Shown here: positions 49,426-58,377 of the stretch, piece by piece
Layout of the letters: the number at the start of each line of letters is the position of its first letter
Position numbering within the stretch: position 1 is the first letter of the stretch
Assembly (NCBI RefSeq): GCF_019654955.1
Contig: NZ_BPEV01000016.1
Span: 46,626 to 110,625, forward strand
Source: Shewanella sp. KT0246
GTDB lineage: Bacteria > Pseudomonadota > Gammaproteobacteria > Enterobacterales > Shewanellaceae
Reading direction: 5' to 3'
DNA length: 64,000 nucleotides
The notes under the pieces: model-generated
Database searches by the model: none
What the model saw: only the letters and a program-made list of their open reading frames with translations
Told to the model about the DNA's origin: nothing
Program-made: the position numbers and the translations under genes

Positions 49426-49440
49426 CTATTCAAATGCTGT

Positions 49441-51030
49441 TTAGTGACGGAAGTGACGCATTCCGGTGAACACCATAGCAATGCCGTGCTCGTCAGCTGC
49501 TGCAATGATTTCTTCATCGCGAATTGAACCACCCGGTTGGATGATACAGCTGATGCCTGCTGCTGCGGCTGCATCAATACCGTCACGGAATGGGAAGAAT
49601 GCATCAGATGCCATTACAGACCCTTCAACAACCAAACCTTCATCGGCGGCTTTAATACCTGCCACTTTCGCTGAGTAAACGCGGCTCATTTGGCCTGCGC
49701 CCACACCGATAGTCATACCGTCTTTTGCATATACAATCGCGTTTGATTTAACAAATTTAGCCACTTTCCAGCAGAACATTAAGTCAGTTAATTGCTCAGC
49801 TGTAGGTTGGACTTTTGAAACCACTTTAACATCGGCGACATCAACCATACCTTGGTCGCGGTCTTGTACTAATAAACCACCGTTAACACGTTTAAAGTCT
49901 TGAGTGGTGGTTTTAGTGTTCCACTGACCACACTCTAATAAACGTACATTAGCTTTAGCAGCAACAATTTCACGTGCAGCTGCACTGACTGTTGGCGCAA
50001 TGATCACTTCAACAAACTGACGGTCAACAATGGCTTTCGCTGTGTCTGCATCTAACTCTTGGTTAAACGCTATGATGCCGCCAAATGCTGATGTAGGGTC
50101 AGTTTTGAATGCGCGATCGTAAGCTTCTAAGATGGTTTCGCCTAGTGCGACACCACATGGGTTAGCATGCTTAACGATGACACAAGCTGGGCCTTCGAAT
50201 TCTTTTACACATTCAAGAGCTGCGTCAGTATCAGCGATATTGTTGTAAGACAGTGCCTTACCTTGCAATTGTGTTGCGCTGGCAACTGATGCTTCATCAA
50301 TGTGTGCATCAACATAGAATGCCGCTTTTTGATGGCTGTTTTCACCGTAGCGTAAATCTTGCTTTTTGATCAGCTGAGTATTGAAGGTACGTGGGAAGCT
50401 TGAATCTTCATGGCACTCATCTTTACTGTGTGCTGGCACCATAGTACCGAAGTAGTTAGCAATCATGCCGTCATAAGCTGCGGTGTGCTCGAATGCTGCA
50501 ATGGCTAAGTCAAAGCGAGTTTCAAGTGTTGTGCTGCCTTCATTGGCTTGCATTTCTGCAATCACGCGGCCGTAGTCGCTAGCATTAACAACAATCGTGG
50601 TGTCTTTGTGGTTTTTAGCTGTTGAGCGAACCATGGTTGGGCCACCGATATCGATGTTTTCAACTGCGTCAGCCAAAGTACAACCTTCTTTTGCCACTGT
50701 AGAGGCAAACGGGTAAAGGTTAACGGCAACTAAGTCGATTGGTTTGATGGCATTTTGTTCCATCACGATTTCATCGATACCACGACGCGCAAGAATACCG
50801 CCATGTACTTTAGGGTGAAGTGTTTTAACACGACCATCCATGATCTCAGGATGCCCTGTGTAGTCAGAGACTTCGGTCACGGGAATATTATTATCAGCAA
50901 GTAATTTAGCGGTGCCACCAGTAGAAAGTAACTCTACGCCTTGCTCATGTAATGCTTGTGCAAACTCAAGCATTCCAGTTTTATCAGATACGCTTAACAG
51001 CGCGCGACGAATAGGTCTGACATTATTCAT
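49441..51030 (-). CDS. purH: Bifunctional AICAR formyltransferase / IMP cyclohydrolase
   Basis: 529 residues from the ATG at 51030, the same length as remembered for E. coli PurH. The upstream in-frame ATG at 51090 would add 20 unmatched residues that translate a long inverted repeat. The N-terminal IMP cyclohydrolase domain starts [16 protein letters not shown]; the C-terminal transformylase has KHANPCGVA and [13 protein letters not shown]. It performs the last two steps of IMP synthesis. Its 5' leader carries a striking long hairpin. Confidence 0.98.
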   Translation of the reverse strand: MNNVRPIRRALLSVSDKTGMLEFAQALHEQGVELLSTGGTAKLLADNNIPVTEVSDYTGHPEIMDGRVKTLHPKVHGGILARRGIDEIVMEQNAIKPIDLVAVNLYPFASTVAKEGCTLADAVENIDIGGPTMVRSTAKNHKDTTIVVNASDYGRVIAEMQANEGSTTLETRFDLAIAAFEHTAAYDGMIANYFGTMVPAHSKDECHEDSSFPRTFNTQLIKKQDLRYGENSHQKAAFYVDAHIDEASVASATQLQGKALSYNNIADTDAALECVKEFEGPACVIVKHANPCGVALGETILEAYDRAFKTDPTSAFGGIIAFNQELDADTAKAIVDRQFVEVIIAPTVSAAAREIVAAKANVRLLECGQWNTKTTTQDFKRVNGGLLVQDRDQGMVDVADVKVVSKVQPTAEQLTDLMFCWKVAKFVKSNAIVYAKDGMTIGVGAGQMSRVYSAKVAGIKAADEGLVVEGSVMASDAFFPFRDGIDAAAAAGISCIIQPGGSIRDEEIIAAADEHGIAMVFTGMRHFRH

Positions 51031-51059
51031 GTAGGTACAGTGTCCACTATTTATTTTAA

Positions 51060-51121
51060 GGAAGTTTGGCAAAACAGAATTACTCAACACAGTGGTGTGA
51101 AATCTGTTTTGCCAAAGTTCC
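51060..51121 (-). promoter_or_regulatory. Long inverted repeat in the purH leader
   Basis: Arms of 19 bp (51060-51078 and 51103-51121) match at 18 positions (GGAA[G/C]TTTGGCAAAACAGA) around a 24-base loop. It lies 29 bp upstream of the purH ATG. As RNA it would form a stable stem; no T-tract follows, so it is not a simple terminator. Confidence 0.8.
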
Positions 51122-51273
51122 TACGCCCTTCATCTTATTGTTATTTTGAATTGAGCCGTAATGAAACGCGCGTATTTTAACGTAATCAGTGTTATTTCGG
51201 GAAATTTCTGCGCGATTTCACAATATTGAAATAAGAACAAAGTAAGCAGGTAATTTATGTTCTATAAAACCCT

Positions 51274-51305
51274 TGACCTTGGATTTAACTCCAAGGTTTA
51301 TACTG
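51274..51305 (+). promoter_or_regulatory. MerR-type promoter and operator of the zntR-like operon
   Basis: TTGACC (51274-51279) and TATACT (51300-51305) are separated by 20 bp. Inside is the perfect dyad ACCTTGGA-N6-TCCAAGGT (51277-51298). The over-long spacer with a dyad between -35 and -10 is the hallmark of MerR-family activated promoters, so the regulator probably controls its own operon. Confidence 0.92.
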
Positions 51306-51348
51306 AGTGTTATACATTGAGATCGGATTCAATCTAGCAGGTAAAAAT

Positions 51349-51798
51349 ATGTATCGAATTGGTGAGCTTGCAAGATTATTTGAAGTAAAAACAGATACGC
51401 TGCGATTTTATGAAAAGCATGGCTTATTAGCGCCCTCTAATCGTTCTGACGCGGGCTATCGACTGTATAACCAAGACGACGCCGAAAAACTGCGATTTAT
51501 TATTCGAGCTAAAGCGGTTGGTTTCAGTTTAAGTGACATTGCTGAGTTGTTATCCATTGAACTGGATAAGTCCAATTGGGCTTGTGCGGATGTTAAAGGG
51601 ATGGTGGACACCAAACTTGAACAAGTTCAAGCCAAAATTGCTGAGCTTGAGTTTTTTGCCAGCTCATTAAACAAATTATCACAGGCTTGTTGTGGTGGGC
51701 CTGAAAGCGCAGAGCATTGCTCTATATTAGAAGCGTTAGAATCATCAGATAAAGAATTGCAGCCAAAAGTTGAACATCACGCTGCTATACAGAATTAA
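51349..51798 (+). CDS. zntR: Zn(II)-responsive MerR-family regulator (ZntR-like)
   Basis: 149 residues from the ATG at 51349 (MYRIGELARLFEV), the usual MerR start; a longer frame lacks a ribosome site. N-terminal winged helix (TDTLRFYEKHGLLAPSNR) and coiled-coil dimer helix. The metal site has the ZntR pattern: a Cys in NWACADVKG, then CC-x3-SAEH-C in ACCGGPESAEHCSILEALE. It should sense zinc (or a related divalent metal) and activate the exporter gene 2-14 bp downstream from the operator described above. Confidence 0.92.
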   Translation: MYRIGELARLFEVKTDTLRFYEKHGLLAPSNRSDAGYRLYNQDDAEKLRFIIRAKAVGFSLSDIAELLSIELDKSNWACADVKGMVDTKLEQVQAKIAELEFFASSLNKLSQACCGGPESAEHCSILEALESSDKELQPKVEHHAAIQN

Positions 51799-51812
51799 GA
51801 GTGGAACAAAAC

Positions 51813-53300
51813 ATGTTAATCGCTAACTTTGTAGAGTTATTTTTAGAGTCTGCGCCTTGGTTATTATTAGGCTTAGTGCTCGCTGGTTTGTTAAAAGTGT
51901 TTGTGCCAATGGCATGGATGCAAAAACAGTTGGGTGGTCACGGCTTAAAAACAGTCGTTAAAGCCGCTGTCATAGGTGCGCCTCTGCCGTTATGTTCATG
52001 CGGGGTTATTCCTGCCGCTGTGGGTTTACGCCGTAGCGGCGCTTCAAAAGCAGCGACCACTTCCTTTTTAGTGTCGACGCCTGAAACTGGGGTTGATTCG
52101 GTTACGGTATCTTATGTTTTGCTCGGCCCATTCATGGCTATCATCCGCCCAATTGCAGCAATCACTAGCGCGATTGTGGCAGGCTTATTAGTGGGCAGAG
52201 ATGATAAGACTGATACGAAAACGAGCGCGGCAGGTAAGTCGGACAAACTTGCTAATGAACTAACTAATGATCTTGGATCTGTAGGTGAGGTGACATCATC
52301 TTGTTGCAGTAGCAAACAATCTAACGACACTGCGATTGACACCCCAGTGACTGACACCCCTAAATTTAAGCCAAATACCGCCCCTATGATGGCTCAGTCG
52401 GGCGTGTCTCCACTATCAGTTGTTAAACCATTATCAACGCCAGAACCAGCTGCAAGTTGTTGCGCTAAAACAGAGGTTACCTCTCAAACTCAAGCTGATA
52501 ACAATTCAGAGAAAGTTAGCTGTTGTTCAAGTAAAGCGACTAAGTTAGAAACGAAAGAAGAAACGACTGTCGAAAAAGCCAGTTGTTGTGCAAGTAAAAC
52601 AGTGGAGAGTGCGGAAGTTAAAACTGAAACAACCAGCTGCTGTTCAAGCAAGAAAGATAAAGCTGCTGTGTCAGAAGAAAGCTGCTGTGAGTCGACCAAA
52701 GATATAGCAACAGAGCTTAAAAGTGAGTCAGTATTATCTCGCGTTAAGTCAGGGCTCGTGTATGCCGCCACTGATTTAGTCAGAGACACTGCCTTATGGT
52801 TATTAGTGGGCTTATTCTTTGCGGCTTTAGTGCAAACCTTTGTACCGGGAGACTTTTTAGCCAAATGGGGTGACGGCATTTTAGCTATGCTAGTGATGGT
52901 ATTGGTATCAGTACCTATGTATATCTGCGCTACAGCATCAACGCCAATAGCGGCGGGGTTATTATTAGCAGGCGTATCACCTGGTGCAGTATTGGTGTTT
53001 ATGATGGCGGGTCCAGCTACCAATATTGCAACGCTTGGGGTAGTTAGTAAAGAATTAGGTAAGCGTGCATTATTAGGCTATTTAGGCGGAGTGCTAGGTG
53101 TTGCATTGCTGTTTGGTGTGCTAGTTAATTACTTGGTGGCCAACTTTGGTTTTGTGGTCATGCCACAAATTGGTGAACAACATGAGTTGTTGCCAGACTT
53201 TGTGACTATAAGTTCAGGAGTTGTATTAGCACTATTAATGGCGAAAGTGATTTACGAGAAGTTACCTATAAAGAGTATGCGAAGAGACTGTTGTTCTTAA
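51813..53300 (+). CDS. Cu/Zn efflux permease, SO_0444 family
   Basis: 495 residues from the ATG at 51813; a GTG at 51801 would add four residues and has a weaker ribosome site. Two four-helix permease halves of the DUF318/ArsP type: CSCGVIPAAVGLRRSGASK in the first and MYICATASTPIAAGLLLAGV in the second. Between them (about residues 150-310) lies a hydrophilic linker with six Cys-Cys pairs (SCCSSK, SCCAK, SCCSSK, SCCASK, SCCSSK, SCCES); another CC ends the protein. This looks like a metal-binding linker. With the ZntR-like regulator it forms a metal-induced efflux operon, matching Shewanella SO_0443-SO_0444. Confidence 0.9.
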   Translation: MLIANFVELFLESAPWLLLGLVLAGLLKVFVPMAWMQKQLGGHGLKTVVKAAVIGAPLPLCSCGVIPAAVGLRRSGASKAATTSFLVSTPETGVDSVTVSYVLLGPFMAIIRPIAAITSAIVAGLLVGRDDKTDTKTSAAGKSDKLANELTNDLGSVGEVTSSCCSSKQSNDTAIDTPVTDTPKFKPNTAPMMAQSGVSPLSVVKPLSTPEPAASCCAKTEVTSQTQADNNSEKVSCCSSKATKLETKEETTVEKASCCASKTVESAEVKTETTSCCSSKKDKAAVSEESCCESTKDIATELKSESVLSRVKSGLVYAATDLVRDTALWLLVGLFFAALVQTFVPGDFLAKWGDGILAMLVMVLVSVPMYICATASTPIAAGLLLAGVSPGAVLVFMMAGPATNIATLGVVSKELGKRALLGYLGGVLGVALLFGVLVNYLVANFGFVVMPQIGEQHELLPDFVTISSGVVLALLMAKVIYEKLPIKSMRRDCCS

Positions 53301-53343
53301 TTTTACTATTGATGGATTAGTCACTTAATAGCTGCATTATTTA

Positions 53344-53368
53344 AAAGGCCCGCGAGGGTCTTTTTTTG
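53344..53368 (+). terminator. Terminator of the Cu/Zn efflux operon
   Basis: AAAGGCCC/GGGTCTTT (one G-T pair) around GCGA, followed by T; about 45 bp after the stop. Confidence 0.82.
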
Positions 53369-53494
53369 TGAAAGTAATATTTATTACTCAACAGTCACTG
53401 ATACATACTGTCACCTAGTTTATTGATTTTTAACCATCAAGTTAGCATTCGGGTATTGTTTGTTAATATCAGCTTTACCTAAACAAGACGCAGC

Positions 53495-53586
53495 TCAAGC
53501 TTTTAATTTAAACAATATCAGATTTGTTAAATTTCGGATCTTACGTGATCCGAGTCACTCATTTCATAAAATGAAATACCTAATAT
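53495..53586 (+). promoter_or_regulatory. CRP-type class II promoter of cytochrome 1
   Basis: The dyad CGTGATCCGAGTCACT (53544-53559, GTGA-N6-TCAC) is centred 29.5 bp upstream of the -10 hexamer TAATAT (53581-53586). This places the dyad at -41.5. A conserved TCAA-type element begins 56.5 bp upstream of the dyad centre (53495). The rest of the 53301-53628 gap holds the efflux operon terminator and nothing else recognised. Confidence 0.8.
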
Positions 53587-53628
53587 GCGCGCAAGTACCT
53601 ATTAGTTGGTATTACAAACGGAGTGATG

Positions 53629-55443
53629 ATGAAACATTTAACGAAAAGCAAATTAGCCTTTGTTATTGCAGCTGCAGTGGGGATTGTAGGTTGTGGTAGC
53701 GATGGTAAAGATGGCGCACCAGGCGAGCCTGGCCCAGGTCCAAATCCACCAGTTGTAGATTCTTCAACAGTAACTAACGTTGAAGTGTTTAGCCATACTT
53801 TAGAAGAGGGTATGGTTAAATTTGATTTTGAAATTACTGATGAAGAAGGTGTGCTAATTTCAGGCCTTGTGAAAGCTAATGTTGAATATGCAGAGCTAAC
53901 TGATAAAGGTATTGCACGTAGCCGTGATGATTTTGAAGGCACTATTGTTGGTGGCAACGCTAGCGACGAAACTGAAGGTGCTAGCTTAACTGAGATTGCT
54001 GACGGGCATTATGAGTTCGTAGCTCCGATCGAGAATATTAATGCTGCTTCAGAAGGTATTATTCGTTTAGCTGTTGGTGGTGGCGAAAAAATTGCTCAGT
54101 CAAACTATATCGTTGTTGATAAGACTGCAGGTATTCACACTACTAGCACACAAGCATGTTATGAGTGTCACATCGATTATGCTGAGTTTGGGTCTAAGCA
54201 CCCTCACTATACTGCGATAAACACTGATGGTGAAGCTGACTTCCTTGGCGGTTGTATGACTTGTCACGGTAACGTAGCACGTGATGATGGTGGTTATGCG
54301 CGTAACACTATGCAAAAGATTGGTCATATCAATCACATGAACTTCGAAACAGGCTTCGAAGGAAGTAACTGTTACACTTGTCACGCTGAACCTGTGACAA
54401 TGACATACTCAGAAACAACGTGTTCTGATTGTCACGAAGCTGCAGGCATGAACGAGTATGTTGATATGAATTCATTTGCTGCAGGCACAGACTTCCGTCG
54501 TCTACATACTAAGTTCCCTGAACAAGTAGAAATCAATGAAGTTCACTACTCAGTAATGTCTGAAGTTGTTGCATCTGAAGATGGCTTATCGTCATGTTCT
54601 ACTTACTCGCTATACAATACGGCTGGCGAAGAAGAAGTGATGTTAAATGCAGCTGAGATGATTGAAGCAGGCGAAATTACTATTTCAATCACCAATCAAA
54701 TTCTAATTAAGAATATTATTGATAATGCTTCTGGTGATACTTCTTTTACTGATAATGAAGATGGAAGCCGTGAATACTGTATTGACTATGTTGCGCCAGA
54801 AGGGGCTGCATTATCGGTATTAGCAAGAACTGTATTCGCTCCAAACGAAGATGATAAGGTTATTTTAGCGACGTTATCTGAAAATGGCCGTCGCTTAAGT
54901 GTATCTCAGGACAGCTGTACTACTTGTCATAATGCTGCTGGTGAATATCACAGAACTGCAGGTTTCGCTGATGGTGGCGCAAGTTGTTTATCATGTCACT
55001 ATGCTGGCAAAGACAGAAGAAGTGCTTATTCAGGTCCAGGTTTTGGCCCGATGATCCACAGTATGCATTGGGGTAATGGCAGTGTAGATAACACTACTGG
55101 CGAACATAACTCTGCTGACAAACTAGCTGACAGTGGCTGTGTTGCTTGTCACGATGGTGTGATGGATTTGTATAAAGTACCAGCTCAATTTATGCCTTCT
55201 AAGTCTATGAATAATAATGAAGCTGGTGTTTACACTAGCCAAATTACTGCTAATTGTGCTGGTTGTCATACAACAGAAATTGCTCGTAGTCATATGAAAG
55301 ATAATGGTGGCGAAATTAACAAACCTGAAGCCGAGTTTGGTGGTGATGAATGGTTCTTAGCTCCAACTAAAGAATCTTGTGCAACTTGTCATGCTGAAGG
55401 TAAGTCTTTCGGTATCGAAAAGTTCCACGTTTTTGAGCGTTAA
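53629..55443 (+). CDS. OmcA/MtrC-family multiheme c-type lipocytochrome 1
   Basis: 604 residues from the ATG at 53629 (GGAG ends 5 bp upstream; GTG/ATG just before are in frame). Lipobox IVGC, then a short Gly-x-y tether (GSDGKDGAPGEPGPGP). A beta domain (about 25-160) and a first haem cluster of four CXXCH (CYECH, CMTCH, CYTCH, CSDCH) follow. Next come a second beta domain with a conserved Cys pair, then five CXXCH (CTTCH, CLSCH, CVACH, CAGCH, CATCH). That makes nine sites, against the ten usual for the family. It probably carries electrons at the outer surface. The most divergent of the four; own promoter and terminator. Confidence 0.93.
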   Translation: MKHLTKSKLAFVIAAAVGIVGCGSDGKDGAPGEPGPGPNPPVVDSSTVTNVEVFSHTLEEGMVKFDFEITDEEGVLISGLVKANVEYAELTDKGIARSRDDFEGTIVGGNASDETEGASLTEIADGHYEFVAPIENINAASEGIIRLAVGGGEKIAQSNYIVVDKTAGIHTTSTQACYECHIDYAEFGSKHPHYTAINTDGEADFLGGCMTCHGNVARDDGGYARNTMQKIGHINHMNFETGFEGSNCYTCHAEPVTMTYSETTCSDCHEAAGMNEYVDMNSFAAGTDFRRLHTKFPEQVEINEVHYSVMSEVVASEDGLSSCSTYSLYNTAGEEEVMLNAAEMIEAGEITISITNQILIKNIIDNASGDTSFTDNEDGSREYCIDYVAPEGAALSVLARTVFAPNEDDKVILATLSENGRRLSVSQDSCTTCHNAAGEYHRTAGFADGGASCLSCHYAGKDRRSAYSGPGFGPMIHSMHWGNGSVDNTTGEHNSADKLADSGCVACHDGVMDLYKVPAQFMPSKSMNNNEAGVYTSQITANCAGCHTTEIARSHMKDNGGEINKPEAEFGGDEWFLAPTKESCATCHAEGKSFGIEKFHVFER

Positions 55444-55512
55444 ATAGTCATCAATATAAACCTGTAGATTAATCTTAAATCAAGACTATCTCTTAGGTTT
55501 GATATTTGAATT

Positions 55513-55541
55513 AAAAAGCCACTAGCAATAGTGGCTTTTTT
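55513..55541 (+). terminator. Terminator of cytochrome 1
   Basis: AAAAAGCCACTA/TAGTGGCTTTTTT around GCAA. The AAAGCCACT stem start recurs after cytochromes 2 and 3. The remaining intergenic DNA to 55865 is AT-rich with no open frame seen. Confidence 0.92.
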
Positions 55542-55865
55542 GTATTCAAAATTCAGCACAGTCAGTTTAAAGTGATATATTGCATTTTGGGGTTATTAAA
55601 ATTCATTTGATACATATAGTTACAATGAAAATTGATGGTTTCTGCCTCTCCAACCTTAAAATAAACTTAAACCATTATTAAGCCTATCTATGTTTATTGT
55701 GTAAAGCTGTATAATGCGCTTTAAATTTTACTATAAAGGGTTGAAATTCAAGGGTTTTAAAATGTTAACTGTTTTTAATATTCGAAAATACCATTTAAAA
55801 CAATGACTTAACTGTTCGTTAAATTTGTTTTTTATTATATAAGAATGTGTTGATTAAGATCTGGT

Positions 55866-55957
55866 TCAAAGTTCTGCTATAAAGGCGATAAATTATACGT
55901 CTTGTCATGGTGCCTGTGACTCTAATCACTCTTTCAAAATGCAGAAAAGTCTAATCT
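55866..55957 (+). promoter_or_regulatory. CRP-type class II promoter of cytochrome 2
   Basis: Dyad TGTGACTCTAATCACT (55915-55930) centred 29.5 bp upstream of -10 TAATCT (55952-55957). The conserved element TCAAAGTTCTGCTATAAAGG starts at 55866, 56.5 bp upstream of the dyad centre. Confidence 0.82.
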
Positions 55958-56005
55958 TAAAACGGGTTATACCTATAAAGTAGTATCAAAATATTTGGAG
56001 TGATG

Positions 56006-57895
56006 ATGAAAAATTTAACGAAATGCAGATTAGCTTTCGTTGTTGCAGCAGCAATGGGGATTGCAGGTTGTGGTAGCGACGGTAAAGACGGTGAGGATGG
56101 TGCACCGGGTGAACCAGGTCCAGGACCTACTCCACCAGTAACAGAGATGTCTGAAGTGACTCACATCACTATGATTTCTCATGCCATTGAAGAAGGTCAA
56201 ATTCGTTATGAATTTGAAGTAACTAACGAAGAAGATGAGTTAGTTGAAGGCCTAGTTAAAGCTGAAGCTAAATTTGCTGAAAAAACTGAACGTGGCGTGG
56301 TATTAAACCGAGATGGCGCGATTGGTGGTTACACTGATACCACTAAAGAAGGCACCGTGCTTACTGGATTAGGTGAAGGTCGCTATGAGTTAGTGGCTGC
56401 AATGCCAGCAGTAACAGCTGCATCTGAGGGCATTGTTTGGTTGCGTGTTGGGGGTGATGACTCAACTCAAATCGCTCGTTCACAACCACTTGTGGTTGAT
56501 AAGCCTGAAATGATCCACACAACAACGTCTGAAACATGTAACAGTTGTCATGTTGACTATGGCGATTCAAGCTTGAAGCATCCTAGTTATGCCGCTATTA
56601 ATACAGATGGTGAAGCAGATCTTGTTGCTGGCTGTATGGTTTGTCATAACAACGTGTCTCGTGCTGAAGAAGAAGGTGGTTACGCAACTAACACACTGCA
56701 AAAGATTGGTCATATCAATCACCAGAAATTTGAAAAAGATTTCACACCGACTAACTGTTATACCTGTCACGCCGAGCCAGTAATCAATACTAGCATCGCG
56801 GGTAATGGTTGTAGTGATTGTCATTCATCAGATTCTGCTGTTGCGGCAATTGTTCAAGCAAGCAGTGAATTTGATGCACGTGAATTCCACGTTAAATCAT
56901 CACTGATTGGCATTGATGAGCGTCAAACTATTCGTGCAGAGCATTCAACTACATTATCAGCTATTTACCAAAATGCTGCTGGTGACTACTGTACAGATTT
57001 AAGCCTTTATAAAGGCGAAGAAATGTTGAACATCGAAGCGCTATACGCTGACGGTACGCTAAGTTACGCAAGTACTTATATTCATGGTTACCACAACGAG
57101 TCTATCGTTGGCCGTGAGTCTCGCTCATACAGTGAAATCTATAACGCTGATGGTTCTAAAACCATGTGTCATGCAACGTTAGATCTTCAAACTGCACAAA
57201 TCATGGCAAGCTCTCGTCTTACTTTTAAAGGCGGAAACTGGATTGATGACGATAGTAAATACGGTGTTTCATTTACTAGCTACTCGCCAGTGACTGAACT
57301 TGCAGATTTATCTCAAGAAACAGAATACGATCGTCGTCATGCTGTGACTACTGATAGTTGTACGACCTGTCACAACAACGAAACGAACTACCATAAAAAT
57401 GGTAGCTATGTTGAAGGTGGCTTAGATTGTGTTGCTTGTCATAACAACGGCCAAGATCGTAGTGCTAAAAACTCAGCACCAGGCTTCGGACCTATGGTTC
57501 ACAGCATGCACTGGGGTATTGGTAACGAACTTTCTGGTGCTAAGACTGATGAAGATGGTAACAACGTACCAAATTCAGCAGACAGCTTAAACGCTGATAA
57601 CTGTGTATCTTGTCACGCTGAAGGTATCTCACTAGCTGAAATCCCTAACCAGTATATGCTTTCAAAAGCTTATAACGGTGGTGTTTCTGGTGTTATGACT
57701 AGCCCAGTCACCGCTAACTGTTATGCTTGTCACGACAGCGCATCAGCACTAAGCCACATGGAACAAAATGGCGGAGAGCTAAATGTTCCAGCTGGTGATG
57801 ATTGGTACACTCACGGTACTGCTGAATCTTGTGCAACATGTCATGACACCGGTAAATCATTCGGTATCGACAAGTTCCACAACTTCGAGCGTTAA
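56006..57895 (+). CDS. OmcA/MtrC-family multiheme c-type lipocytochrome 2
   Basis: 629 residues from the ATG at 56006. Lipobox IAGC, tether GSDGKDGEDGAPGEPGPG, then beta domain, four haems (CNSCH, CMVCH, CYTCH, CSDCH), beta domain with Cys pair, five haems (CTTCH, CVACH, CVSCH, CYACH, CATCH). Distal-ligand motifs GHINHQKFEKDF and APGFGPMVHSMHWG are conserved with its neighbours. The N-terminal two thirds resembles cytochrome 4 while the C-terminal third resembles cytochrome 3, a mosaic. Nine CXXCH in all. No MtrA/MtrB-type partner in the window. Confidence 0.94.
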   Translation: MKNLTKCRLAFVVAAAMGIAGCGSDGKDGEDGAPGEPGPGPTPPVTEMSEVTHITMISHAIEEGQIRYEFEVTNEEDELVEGLVKAEAKFAEKTERGVVLNRDGAIGGYTDTTKEGTVLTGLGEGRYELVAAMPAVTAASEGIVWLRVGGDDSTQIARSQPLVVDKPEMIHTTTSETCNSCHVDYGDSSLKHPSYAAINTDGEADLVAGCMVCHNNVSRAEEEGGYATNTLQKIGHINHQKFEKDFTPTNCYTCHAEPVINTSIAGNGCSDCHSSDSAVAAIVQASSEFDAREFHVKSSLIGIDERQTIRAEHSTTLSAIYQNAAGDYCTDLSLYKGEEMLNIEALYADGTLSYASTYIHGYHNESIVGRESRSYSEIYNADGSKTMCHATLDLQTAQIMASSRLTFKGGNWIDDDSKYGVSFTSYSPVTELADLSQETEYDRRHAVTTDSCTTCHNNETNYHKNGSYVEGGLDCVACHNNGQDRSAKNSAPGFGPMVHSMHWGIGNELSGAKTDEDGNNVPNSADSLNADNCVSCHAEGISLAEIPNQYMLSKAYNGGVSGVMTSPVTANCYACHDSASALSHMEQNGGELNVPAGDDWYTHGTAESCATCHDTGKSFGIDKFHNFER

Positions 57896-57976
57896 TTTAG
57901 GCTGCTAATTGAATGGGTAAGGCTATTGACCCTGCAAGGTTTTCTTAACCCGTTTATTTAATAGCGACATTAGCTT

Positions 57977-58007
57977 AAAAAGCCACTCTTCATGAGTGGC
58001 TTTTTTT
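57977..58007 (+). terminator. Terminator of cytochrome 2
   Basis: AAAAGCCACTC/GAGTGGCTTTT around TTCAT then T-run. The following 230 bp is AT-rich with no gene seen. Confidence 0.92.
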
Positions 58008-58238
58008 GTTGCCTATTTTTAACTGCCTAATTAATTTCAAATTCAGAACAGTTATTTATTGAAGCGTGGATTTTTAGAAGGTGAAATAAACTATGAACTT
58101 TATATACTTAACTTGATGAAAAATAGAAATTAATTGTAATTACATTTTTTTTCAGCTGTGGTTTTACAGTGTGATATAGGTTTGCGTGCTGTTGTAATTG
58201 TTAACCACTTTGCACCATTGTGTTTATTTAGATCTAAA

Positions 58239-58330
58239 TCAAACTTCTGCCAGAAAGGTCGCTTTTTAAGCTTAATTTAAGTTTCACCGTGACCTTTATC
58301 ACTATTTAGAAAGTTAGAAACGTCTAGTAT
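58239..58330 (+). promoter_or_regulatory. CRP-type class II promoter of cytochrome 3
   Basis: Dyad CGTGACCTTTATCACT (58288-58303) centred 29.5 bp upstream of -10 TAGTAT (58325-58330). Conserved element TCAAACTTCTGCCAGAAAGG starts at 58239, 56.5 bp upstream of the dyad centre. Confidence 0.82.
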
Positions 58331-58377
58331 AAAAATCAGATGTACCTAAAAAGTAGTAAAAACAAATCGGAGTGATG

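Noticed and set aside
51031..51090. Longer purH beginning at 51090
   Set aside because: The extra residues translate the inverted repeat and have no family match; the shorter start gives the standard 529 residues.
52490..53023. 177-residue antisense frame across the Cys-rich linker of the exporter
   Set aside because: No ribosome site or family features; it overlaps a clearly functional gene with conserved motifs.
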